64,000 nucleotides of DNA from Limnomonas spitsbergensis. Its lineage: Eukaryota; Chlorophyta; Chlorophyceae; Chlamydomonadales. Positions 35,739 to 45,551 of this stretch are shown piece after piece. The stretch is from contig JAYJMM010000124.1 of the NCBI GenBank assembly GCA_037349105.1, positions 8,974,001 through 9,038,000 of the forward strand, given 5' to 3'. Under the pieces are notes generated by a model, which was given only the letters and a program-made list of their open reading frames with translations, was not told where the DNA came from and made no database searches. The position numbers and the translations under genes were made by a program. Each line of letters begins with the position of its first letter. Positions within the stretch are counted from its first letter, which is position 1.

Positions 35739-37259
35739 ATGGACGAAGGCGAGAAAAAGGAGACGGAGTATCAGATGCTGACGGAGCACACTTATAAGAT
35801 CATGACTAGCTACATGCCAGAATCCTTCGAGGTGAGAGCAGAGGCTGAATGTGGAAATGTTGTTGTGGAAGGCCAGGACCCCAGGAGGAGGGACATCATA
35901 GACTGGATGAAGTCATACATCTCAAACTAGACAAAGTGCCTGTGGATGCATGCCTTTTCCATCCCTCACGTGGGGTCTAGAGTGGTTGGGGTGGAAGATG
36001 AGCTTGGCAGTCTTCTAGTCGACTCTAGGCTTTTTTCAGTCAAAGCCCCGTCTCCCATTGAGGCTCAGCCTCTGGGTCTACTCACCAAGGTGGCAGATGC
36101 TCGTCTGACGATCTGTCTTTATCATCGCCTTTTCAAGAATGACGGAGTCAGTGGCATGTTATATGCCAAGACCCGCAGTTTCTCATGGATGCACACGCTC
36201 ACTGCTTAAGCATATAACTCTTGAAGTTGTTTTGTCCCGAGGCCGACAGGCTGTTGTCGAGACTGTATTTCTGGCCCTCATCCAATGGAAACTGTGCATA
36301 TGCTGCACGTATACCTTCCCTATCTTAAACTCCCGCCAGCCCTCCATAAGTCAGTATCTGTCACTGGCTGGCCACCATGCGCCTAGGAACATGGATATGT
36401 CATTGGCACCACATGCGCCACTTTCATGCTCCTGTCCCGCATGTACCGCAATTTTCATACCTGTATGGCCCACACGAACGCACTGTTTGAAGAATCTCTT
36501 GCTCGCATGGTACCCTCGCAACAGCATGCTACTATGCTATCCACATCTGCATGGTGGCCGAGGACAAATTATAAGACCCACTGTTTGAAATATGTCCTTG
36601 TCCATATCCCCTTGCAGCAAGATGCTATCAACATCTGCATGGTGGGTGTGAATAACTTCAGAGACCCACTGTTTGAAATATGTCCTTGTCCATATCTCCT
36701 TGCAGCAAGATGCTATCAACATCTGCATGGTGGCTGTGGACAAATTCAAAAACCTGAAGGACGTTGCATTCTACATAAAGCACCAGTACGACAAGAAGTA
36801 CCCAGGAAGTGGAAAAGCAGCGGAGGGAGTGTATCATTGCGTTGTTGGCAAGAGCTTTGCCAGTGAGTGACGCAGCAAAGGGGGGGGGAGGGGGCTATGA
36901 TCGTTTCATAGTTGGTAATATAGCCGGGGGAGAAAGAGAAGTTTGTGATTCACTTAATTGCATGGATTACAAATAATAATGACTTGCACCTGCATTTAAT
37001 TCACATAAATCGTGAATTACATAATTATACAGTGGGGGGGGGCTGGGAGGAAAGCACTCTGTTGTGCTTGCAGATGGACGCGTTGGCTGCTGCATGAACC
37101 TGTGCACACCGGTGTCAAGTCACCTAATCCGAACACCTCCATCCTCTGTCCTCAGGTTCTGTGAGCCATGAAACAAGGCAAATGATCCACCTCAAGATAG
37201 ACACTTTCCACGTGATCTTGTGGAAGAGCAAGGAGGCGCCGTTCCATGTGTCAGATTAG
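35739..37259 (+). CDS. LC8-type dynein light chain (possibly outer-arm LC6-like)
   Basis: LC8-family proteins are small dimeric subunits of cytoplasmic and axonemal dyneins. Three exons join in phase: 35739-35831, 36706-36862 and 37156-37259, giving 117 aa. Family pattern: MTSYMPESFE near the N-terminus, then AINICMVAVDKFKNLKDVAF, IKHQYDKKYP, VYHCVVGKSFAS across the second junction, then SVSHETRQMIHLKIDTFHVI and LWKSK near the end, matching the LC8 W/YHC-VGxxFGS-VTHET-ILLFK layout. It is longer than canonical LC8 (about 90 aa) at both ends, with a KYPGSGKAAEG insertion, more like the axonemal LC8-related light chains; the LC6 assignment is a guess. Intron 1 and the 3' flank hold duplicated exon-edge sequence. 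Confidence 0.9.
36480..36705 (+). repeat. Tandem copies of exon 2 acceptor edge in dynein light chain intron
   Basis: An 88-bp unit (ACCCACTGTTTGAAATATGT, CCTTGTCCATATC, CCTTGCAG, CAAGATGCTATCAACATCTG) occurs in full at 36576-36661 and again leading into the real exon at 36706; a more decayed unit lies at about 36480-36575. The middle copy keeps CTTGCAG, 24 nt identical to exon 2 (36618-36641), then GTGGGT. Confidence 0.92.
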
Positions 37260-37380
37260 CAATGGGGAGCATAACACCTGCATTAACATGCACCTGCACT
37301 GAGCACTGCACCTCAGTAACAAGTTATTTTGTGGAAGAGCATGACAGTGCCCTTCTATGTGTCCAATTAGGAGCGAGAAG
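37216..37380 (+). repeat. Duplicated 3' end of dynein light chain gene
   Basis: The end of exon 3 with its stop (TTGTGGAAGAGC--GTTCCATGTGTC--ATTAG) recurs about 113 bp downstream at 37328-37380 (TTGTGGAAGAGC--CTTCTATGTGTCCAATTAG), with related flanks (ACTGCACCTC). Confidence 0.8.
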
Positions 37381-38512
37381 CACTGCACCTCTGCTGCCCG
37401 CTGGGGAACGGTTAAGGCACACTCTCTGCCATTATGAGTTTCTGCTACATGCTGGGGAATGGTCACAGCTCACACACCACCACAATTAGCTGTTGGTGAA
37501 CCGTACACTCTCTGACCGTACATGTGATCTGGGTCTCAACTCCTCAAGGTTCCACAGTGCTTTCTGGTATCTCAAAATGGCGTGTATGATCGGATCACAT
37601 GTACTCGAGAGGGGGGAAGATCCTACTTACCCGGCCCCCATTCAGATTTGAAGTTGACAGGAGGCTATTTGTGTTGAACAACAATGTGATGCTGTGGCGT
37701 GCTGCTGCTCTGAGGCTGATTGGCAAATGCAACTTTTAGGTGCCCTGCGCAGTGGTGGCACCTAAAGATACAGTGGTCATAATGTTACATGAATGCTCTC
37801 GGCCGCCCTTGTTGTATGAACAGTTTTTTGTTTGTCAAATTCTGTTTGTAACTCTGTTTTGTCCATGGCGGCATTTCGAACCATAGACGCTTCGCAATAT
37901 CCACGCCTACGATACACTTGCTAATAGTATGGAATAGGGTAATTAATAGGTGGTTAGCAGAATTAATCAAACCAGGCTCTCCCATACGGTCTTGATTAGT
38001 CACTGTTATCAGTCACTGTTATATGGTAGAAACCTGCTCTTGTGACGTCGTGATATCGGACCCAGGGACCTCTATTCCCGACCAATTACTTGCCTATAAG
38101 ATGCTATATCCAATTCTTTCAGACAGGGCTGGGGGGCCCGATCCTGGATAGGTGGAAACCCTGGATCTCCCCTCAAAAGAAAAGGGACACATGCAGCAAA
38201 TGTAACTGGTTGATGAATACAGATATGAAAGAAGAATGGTGCAAGAGTGTGACAACGTCAATGTGTCCAAGGGAACAACCGCATATGAGTGTCAGACTGG
38301 TGGAGGCTGGGGGGTCAACACAAGGACGGCGTAACATCTTTAAGGGCCATGTGCTGTTAGGTCAGAGGACCAGTGGCGGCAGGGGCACTGGTGCACAAAG
38401 GCCAATAATGCGCGCATAGGGCGGTTCTGGACCTCGGAGAGAAGATGCCCAAGTGAAGGAGAAGCAAGCATGGGGTGCGCCCTGCCCCGGGGTAGAATTG
38501 ACAACCTGTCAA
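37381..38512. other. Intergenic region, nothing recognised
   Basis: About 1.1 kb between the dynein light chain gene and the LINE cluster. No exon, RNA gene or repeat family I can support. Confidence 0.45.
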
Positions 38513-38740
38513 TGACGTAACACCTCTGGGCCCTGCTCAAACAGGCTCGGCCGCCTGGGCGGAAAACTAAAGAGTTGGGAGGGGAAATGGAAACAAACAC
38601 AAGGGGGCAGGACAAAAACGAGAAAAGTGGGAAATAAAGTGAAGGGACAAAACAAAATGCTGGAAAAGAAATCTGGAAAGAAATACAAAGGAATTTCTAG
38701 CCTCTGAAAACGGCTACACCTCAACGATATCTTGTCAACC
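38513..38740 (-). mobile_element. LINE 3'-end fragment, inverted
   Basis: AATGACGTAACACCTCTGGG, CCCTGCTC and CTCGGCCGCCTGGGCG followed by a purine-rich tract is the reverse complement of the 3' terminus at 40976-41216. Only the 3'UTR is left. Confidence 0.75.
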
Positions 38741-38949
38741 TGTGCGGCGTAGCGAGGGGCAAAGGCACGACAGGTTAAAAACTTTTTTCAAACGAGTTTC
38801 CAGTCAGATTCAAGAGTCTGACGAGCCAGCTAAGTCGGTGAAATCAGGGGAGTTCAAACATATATCAGGATACACCTGACATGTGTTTACAACGCATTTA
38901 GGGACAGCTTAGGGAGAGGGGCTGGACGGCCCCCAAGAGGGCGCTTCGG

Positions 38950-39268
38950 ACTTTCATCAATTGAACCGGAGCAGGCATGGGTGGAAGGCTCTGACTTTTG
39001 GTGGACGTGATTGACATCATCGAGGGCTAATTTCTTGAGGAGTTGCGGAACTGGTTTTGTTTCCTTTCGGGGGGTGGAGTTTCCTTTTTGTCCCCCTCTT
39101 TAATCCTGTACAGCCCTAAAAATCCCGCGAGGAACCGCATCACTGCCTTTCATTTGCGGGGGGTGAGAGCGATAAGTTCCCTATCCTTCGAGCCCCTCTC
39201 TTACTTTCCTTTCCCTCCTAATTTAAGTACCTTCTCTCAACTTCTCTGTTGGGCGCTCAGAGGTTAAG
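38950..39268 (+). mobile_element. LINE 3'-end fragment
   Basis: CATGGGTGGAAGG--TTTTGGTGGACGTGATTG--GAGGGCTA aligns by eye with the C-terminal codons and stop of the LINE copy at about 40785-40842, followed by the same pyrimidine-rich 3' tail and GGGCGCTC. Confidence 0.6.
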
Positions 39269-39495
39269 AACGGTGCATGCCCGCTGGGCCCTGCTGAATA
39301 CTCAGCCACGTGGGGCTGGTAAGAAAAAGCAAGCTCGATTTCAGTTACTATGCACATCCAGGACCACAGTGCAGCAACGCCGCCTTCGTATGTGATGGGG
39401 CAGGGACATGAAAGACGCGAACCCGGCCTGTACAAAGGGGAGGGAGAAGATCGCGTGGCAAGTTCGATCTCTCAACCTTAGGATTTAGAACAGTG
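39269..39495 (+). repeat. SINE-like cassette, copy 1
   Basis: Starts AAGAACGGTGCATGCCCGCTG then GGCCCTGCTGAA, and ends with GTGGCAAGTTCGATCTCTCAACC, which resembles a Pol III B box (GGTTCGANNCC). Two related copies lie at 41209-41338 and 41339-41600. The next 20 bp (AGAACAGTGCATACCCGCC) restart the cassette just before the LINE copy. Confidence 0.6.
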
Positions 39496-39506
39496 CATAC
39501 CCGCCC

Positions 39507-40842
39507 GGCAGAGGGCATTGAGATGCAGGCGGGGCGACAGCTACGCTGCCTGCTGTATGCGGATGACCTCTCCTTGCTAGCCCGCACCCCAGCAGGGCTG
39601 CAACTCATGCTTGATGCCTTGCATGAATATGCGGCACATAAACAGCTTCAGGTCAATGTCAGTAAGACAGAGATCATAGAGTTTGGCAGCCGCTTAGCAG
39701 CGCAGCGCCGACAGCCAGCCCATGTATGCGTTTACGGCCCTGACCGTACCGTGTTAAGCGTGTCCAAGAATTCAAATTCTTGGGCATCACTCAGCACGAA
39801 AGCGGCGGCATGAAGAAGGCCATGGAGGGTAGACAGGCGCCTTTGGCTGCCGCGCTGCACCGTGTTCGCTGCATGGCAGCCAAGGTGGGCCTATGGCGCC
39901 ATCTTCAACCCGCATCAGGCTGGCAGCTGTGTACGCAGCGCCTGCGGCCAACTACGGCGACGTGGTGTGGGCCACCAGCCACCTTCGGCCGCGGCAATGT
40001 CTCTCCAGCAAAATGCAGTCCAGCTTGCTTCAGCACCCACGCCAGGCTGCGGGGCTACCTGCATCAGCCGCCAGTTGGGGAGTCATGAGAGGGCTGCAGC
40101 TCCAGCCACTACAGCGAGACTGGTGGGCCCATATACTCCGCTTCTACAATGCAGCAGTGGCACCGGAGGCACAGCAATACAGCCCTCTCATGGCTCAAGC
40201 CATGGCAGCAGATATGCAGCTTGCAATCAGCCAGGGCACTGGCGGCCGCACCTGGTGCTCTGATCTGCTGGGTGTATTAGAGGAGCTGGAGCGGGGGACA
40301 GCCACCCCCACCTTGCGCGAGGCAGCAGCTGACCTACAGCGCCTACCCGTCACAGAGGTGTTGGCACTCGTTGACGCAGCCTACGAGCAAGCACGGCTGG
40401 ACGCAAGCGGCGGTGAGGACCCCAGGGACCCTACCACCGAGCACAGATCTGCGGCGACCTACCGCGCCTGGTTCCAGTCCACGGCGGGTGCCGTGCTGGC
40501 GCAAGCCAAGAGCCGCACTAGTCAGAGGGAGTGTGTTTGTGTGCGCACCAATTTGCGACTGCGGCTTGGCGCGATCAGCACTGCTGGTCCAAAGGGCGAC
40601 GCAACGGTTAGCGGCGACGGGCACGCTGCTGCCAGCTGTGTTGGGCACGGGGGGATAGCGAGCAGGTAGAGGATGCGCTGCATGTGTGCTTCCAGTGCCC
40701 TAGTGTCAGGGAGCAGTTACAGGAGCGGGGGTGGGCAGGTCCTCCGGGCGCTGCCACTAACTTCCACCAGCTGTACCAGGCTGAGCATGGGTGGGACGCA
40801 CTTGCTTTTGTGGACGGTGCTGTGGGCATTTTTGAGGGTTAG
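39507..40842 (+). pseudogene. Non-LTR retrotransposon reverse transcriptase, 5'-truncated and frameshifted
   Basis: LINE ORF2 remnant. The catalytic YADD box is coded at about 39555-39566 (LRCLLYADDLSLLARTP), followed by LHEYAAHKQLQVNVSKTEII. The frame then shifts near 39770 (VQEFKFLGITQHESGGMKKA) and again near 39890 (RLAAVYAAPAANYGDVVWAT), and a last shift leads to EDALHVCFQCPSVREQL and LYQAEHGWDALAFVDGAVG with a stop at about 40842, the typical C-terminal Cys/His knuckle of LINE ORF2. Endonuclease and most fingers/palm are missing, so the copy is dead. Confidence 0.88.
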
Positions 40843-41216
40843 TCTCCAGGGTTTCTGAGGCCGATGTCGTTGGCCTTTCCGGCCTTCTCTTTTGGTCCTT
40901 TTTGTTGTTGTTGTTTGCCCCCTTTTTAGTTTCTTCTCTTCTCCCTTCTGATCTGTGGGGCGCCCTCGCGGCCAAGCAGGGGTGGGATACGCTTGCTTTT
41001 CTGGACTTATCTTTTCTAAGAGGCTTTGTTGAGGGCTAGTCTCTAGTGGAACTCAGGTGTTGGACTTGGTCTTCTTTGCCTTCCCGGCCTCTCCTTTTGT
41101 TCCTTCCCCCATCTCTTCCTTTTAGTTCCTTCTTTACGGTACTCCCTTCTGAACAGTTGGGCGCCCACGCGGCCGAGCTTTGAGCGGGCCCAGAGGTGTA
41201 ACGTTATTAACCCGCT
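40843..41216 (+). mobile_element. LINE 3'UTR and second LINE 3' end
   Basis: After the stop comes a pyrimidine-rich 3'UTR ending in GGGGCGCCCTCGCGGCC (about 40975). It is followed at once by another copy of the LINE C-terminal end and 3'UTR (GGGGTGGGATACGCTTGC onward) that finishes GGGCCCAGAGGTGTAACGTT at about 41212. Confidence 0.75.
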
Positions 41217-41600
41217 GGGCCCTGCTGAACGCTCGGCCACATGGGGCTGGTAGGGAATGACTAGGCTCAATTCCAGGTACCATGCACAGCCTGGGCCATG
41301 GTGCAGCCATACCATCCTCCTATGTTTAGAACAGTGCATACCCGCTGGGCCCTGCTGAACACTCGGCCACTTGGGGCTGGTAGGGAATGACTAGGCTCAA
41401 TTCCAGCTACGATGCACAGCCTGGGCCATGGTGCAGTCATGCCATCCTCTTATGTGAGGGGGCAGGAATATGGAACCCGGCGCTGTAGTTGGGGGGAGAA
41501 AGAAGATCGTGTGGCGGGTTCGATCCCTCAACCTCTGGGTAAGGGTGCCACCAGCGTTGAAACTCTGGACAATTCCTCCCGGCTGCCAGAAGGTGCGCAT
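41209..41600 (+). repeat. SINE-like cassette, copies 2 and 3 in tandem
   Basis: Two direct repeats of about 130 bp start CCCGCTGGGCCCTGCTGAAC at 41211 and 41340 and run through GGTAGGGAATGACTAGGCTC and CAGCCTGGGCCATGGTGCAG. The second copy goes on through GGGGGGAGAAAGAAGATCGT to GTGGCGGGTTCGATCCCTCA, a B-box-like string, and about 40 bp more. Related to the copy at 39269. Confidence 0.75.
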
Positions 41601-42272
41601 CATACCAGGGTTCATCACCCTTGAAAACGATCCGCACTGGTTAAACTGTTCATTTTAGGTTCATCGCATCACTAATTAATAGAGCCTATGCCTAATGAAA
41701 AGGAGCAGACTCGTGTCTCGAAATCCCAAGCATAGGAAAGGAGTGACGGACAACCACCTCGAAGCGCTCAATTCGACGAAGAGAGTCTAATATCAAAATT
41801 AAGTACTCAAGGCGCATGCATAAATGCACGAGAGCCCGTCCAGTCACATAGGAACCACTTGGCGCTAGCAGGTCAACAACCTAGCTATGCTATAAATGAG
41901 GCCGGGCCTCGGTACAGAGAAGCTGGCCAAGGTGTTCACCGCTGAAAGGGCAGGGCCCTCCAAAAACTGCATCCGAAGCACCTTCGCTCATCAAACACAG
42001 CACGAGGACACTGAATACACACCATACGGGTAGCGCCCTGAAGCCAGCGCTTCTCACCCTCAAGCATAAAAGGCAGTTCATAAGAAATCATTAGATATTG
42101 ACGATACCATCAGGACAACTAGTTGGATAATAAAGTACATGAGCTTGGAGCTCTCAAGCGGTGCCTCGTGGGCAAAGGGCCAGACTGTCCACCTGGGCCA
42201 CATCAACCCTACGAGGGATGCCTTCACCATGAAAGACGGGATAGAGGCCCATGGCGAGGCTGCTGCCCTATG
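41601..42272. other. Intergenic region downstream of the PfkB kinase gene
   Basis: About 670 bp between the SINE-like repeats and the end of the minus-strand kinase gene. It should contain the kinase 3'UTR; nothing else is recognised. Confidence 0.45.
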
Positions 42273-45214
42273 TTATGCCTGGGCCTGCGCGGACGCCCGA
42301 AGAAGCTGGGGCACCTCAGAATGCAACGGCAGGAGCTCGGCCAACTCACGCGCCTCACCCTCTTCGAGCTGGGCACCGTGGCGCGATATTACCTTGGCAG
42401 CAGTGCAGCTTGCAAACCCACCGGCCGTCGCACAGCCGTGGCCCATCATCAACGCATAGAAGAAGCCGGCAGCATATGCATCGCCTGCGCCGCACGTGTC
42501 GACAACCCCCTGTGGCGCGTCCACACGGGGGATGGTGTGAACCTCTCCCATACATGAGATGTACGAACCAGCTCCGCCGTCTGTGACGATGGCCACGCTG
42601 CACAGCCCTCCTAGCTCCATTGCAGCGGTCTCTGCTGAGCACGTACGCCCCTTTCCCTGCAGCTCGCACGCTTCCTCCTTATTCGCAAAGAAGATAATGT
42701 CCTTCCCGCCCTGGTCCAACACCTACACAGATGCAAGGCAAGTCATAAGGGGGACACGATCAGGGTCAGGTGGCTACTGTCTACATTTGTGTGCCTGATT
42801 TCAGAGCACGACAGGAGACAGAAATCTGAAAGTTGCAGGAGCACCGGAATCAAAAGCCAGGAAGACAGTCTTGTCACACTGGTAGATATGAAGGCCAGGG
42901 CTGAGACCTGTCAGCCAGATGAGTGCGGCTGTGGGAGTCCAATCTTCTCCCCACTCCTCAGAACCTGGCATCCTTTCCTCCTCCCCTAATAGCCCTCACC
43001 TTCAAAATCTGGTCTCTGTTCCGTGCAACGACGCCTGCGTCTCCTGCTGTCAGCGCTACTTGCGCGCCGCTGGCTCGAGCAGCGGCGATGACCTCAGTGA
43101 TAGCGGCAGCGGCATTGGGCATCTCCCACAAATACCCCTCAATGACAACCAGCCTTGAACGGGATATGGCCTGCTTCAGTTGAGCCGTCACCTGAGCAAT
43201 TCAAAACGCATTAGGATCAAGCAATTGAAGATAATAAATCAAGAGTTTACCCGAGACGCGGAGCACCGATCATAATCCTCCACACCATGGATTCTGCGGT
43301 CTTCATCACAGCGGAAGGCACACCACCAGCAACACAGGCCCCCGATGGGGTCCCAAGATGGCAAGAACCTCAACATGGGGGCGATCGCCAACTAAGAGCT
43401 GCGATGCAAAACTTGCTACCAGTTCCTAAGTAGAGCCAACATCCCTCATCCTACCCTTGCAGTCCTCAACGCTGCGCAGAGCGTCCTCGCGGTCCTCGCA
43501 TCAGATCTCATTTGAGGGCCAATAGGAAGAGCCATTGGCAGTGCTAAGGACTGCACTAGCAATATAAGTGCGAGCAGAACCTTGTAATGAGGCTGCAAGC
43601 TTCCCCACTAATTGTCCAACCTCCTGCCTTCAACCAGTTAGCCCCAATCCCTTTGTCTGACCTGTAGCTTCTCGGCCTGGAAGTACGAAAGGAAGCTCCG
43701 TTGCCCATCTTCGGAGGGAAGAACGAACACCGTGCCAGTGTGCCCAGCCTCGACTTGGTCCATGGGCTTCGGTAGCACTGCTACTCCGGCATTGCTCAAC
43801 GACGCTGAGGGAAAAGGAAGCAGAGGAAACAAAATTTCAGGTGAGCGTTGGATGCCTGTGCACTGGGGCGATTCTGCCTTGTAAGCCTAGGCCTGAACTA
43901 AGTCTAATTTGCGCAGACATGCAAGTTCCCCAATGCAATGAAGAAGGCCATAGGAAGACCAGGCCATGAAATGTTCAGCTCCCTTCAAATGAGCAACATA
44001 ATCTGTGTCAAATCACATGCCATGAAAGGAGATCCATCGCAATAACGCCATCCCACATGGAGGCGTTATGCGTGGCAGGACATGATGAAATTGTGACCAT
44101 ATCCAGCATGGTGCTGGACCTCCTAAATGAACGACTTAATGTTAGCCATCCCACCTGCAAAGAACTGGCCAATGGCGTCCGAGCTGCAGCTTGCATTGAG
44201 GGCGACACTGAGTTGGGTTCTCCCAGAGGCCTTGCTTAGCCTGGAGATGGCTACCAAAGTGTTCGAAAGGGATCCACCAGGCGTTATCTGCGCCATAGGG
44301 CAGGCCATGCAAGTTGAATACAGGCCACATGGTCTGGCCAGCGTTTCAAGTTGTGGCCGACAGCTTTCTGCATGCTCTTATTGATTCAGCTAAGTTTCAA
44401 AACAGGAACATCATCAAAGGGTGATGATTTCTGGCTGGCTTCCATAATGTAGTACCTTCCGCGGCCTTACAGAGAGTCAGGGACTGGTCTTTTCATCTGA
44501 GCGGCTATGTCAAACCAGTGCATGCATCCAGTTTCAGAAGGATACGGCGTGTGCCCCTGCTTCGCACGTAGCTGTTCATGCTTCAGGGATCCGGTTGGGT
44601 CTCTTAACGATAATGCAGTCCTATGTCGCCCGCACCTTCGTTGAGCTATCTTCGAGACTAGATAGCACACTGCTCCTCTCTTCTACAGACGCCAGCACCC
44701 TGCGACATGGCCGTAGATTGTTGACAGACCAATCTTCCACGTTAGGGCTATCATACGACAAGAGGCCCCAGCTCATTAACGATTCACTCGCTGCCAATTG
44801 TGAATTGTGAAGCTGCGTAGCTCACCTGCGCCCTCCTTTCTCAACTCGCAGCAAGTCCAAGATGTTATCAGCCACAGCCGTCTCTGTGGTCACATCAACC
44901 ATAGACTGCGCGATGCCTAGAATGTCATAGATAATGTTGTCCCCGTCGTCTTCCAAAATTCTGCTGGTGGGGCCAGAGTCGAGGCCTCGGCGTAGATGAT
45001 AAGGCCCCTCGGGCAGCAGACAGGCACAGGCGGTCGCGGCGGCAATCGCCGAAGAGATGGGCCGGGGCTTAGCTTGGACAGCAAATATGCGCGCCACGAG
45101 CTGCCTTGCCTTATTGGTGACTGCTCTGCCCAGCTGTGTATGACTACACCTGGCAGGCTCGCACCGCCTTGACACCGATGCAAACTCCGAGGAGAGGAGT
45201 CGCATAGCAGCCAT
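42273..45214 (-). CDS. PfkB-family carbohydrate/nucleoside kinase
   Basis: PfkB (ribokinase-like) kinases phosphorylate sugars or nucleosides with ATP. Five exons join in phase: 44826-45214, 44155-44333, 43662-43804, 43000-43191 and 42273-42722, giving 450 aa. The first 60 or so residues are Ala/Arg/Ser-rich, likely an organelle targeting peptide. NIIYDILGIAQSMVDVT is the usual first strand; GGSLSNTLVAISRL (about residues 149-162) is the N-terminal GG signature; AGVAVLPKPMDQVEAGHTGT and RSRLVVIEGYLWEMP form the middle; VVDTCGAGDAYAAGFFYALM is the C-terminal signature, with Asp382 the predicted catalytic base in an intact GAGD. It resembles the plant adenosine-kinase-like plastid PfkB group; the substrate cannot be told. 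It starts 337 bp from CDP-DAG synthase, divergently. Confidence 0.93.
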
Positions 45215-45551
45215 ATTGAAGCAGCAACAGAATGCCCGCTTCCCGCTAAGGCCCCTGCGAACTCTCAGGTCGGAAATGAGGTGGAATGCGTGTAGGATGA
45301 AACCTCCTGTGGGTGGCTACCCCATGCCCCAGAAATGCGGTTGTGGCCAACCAACCCAATCCCACCCAGCAAGGCCATAGGCCAATCGCCTCCGCTGCTT
45401 TTGTACCCGCATTTCCCCTTCGCATCAATTGTAGCAAATATATCTTGTATCTCGCTCATATAATCCCAATCAGCCGCGCAACTGACGATCGTGCGCCCCT
45501 CCTACCCGTCGCCCTCCTGAACATCGTAAATTTAGAGCGCCCTTTCTTCCC
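45215..45551. promoter_or_regulatory. Divergent promoter region, PfkB kinase / CDP-DAG synthase
   Basis: The 337 bp between the two start codons must hold both 5' leaders and promoters. No known box is recognised. Confidence 0.6.
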
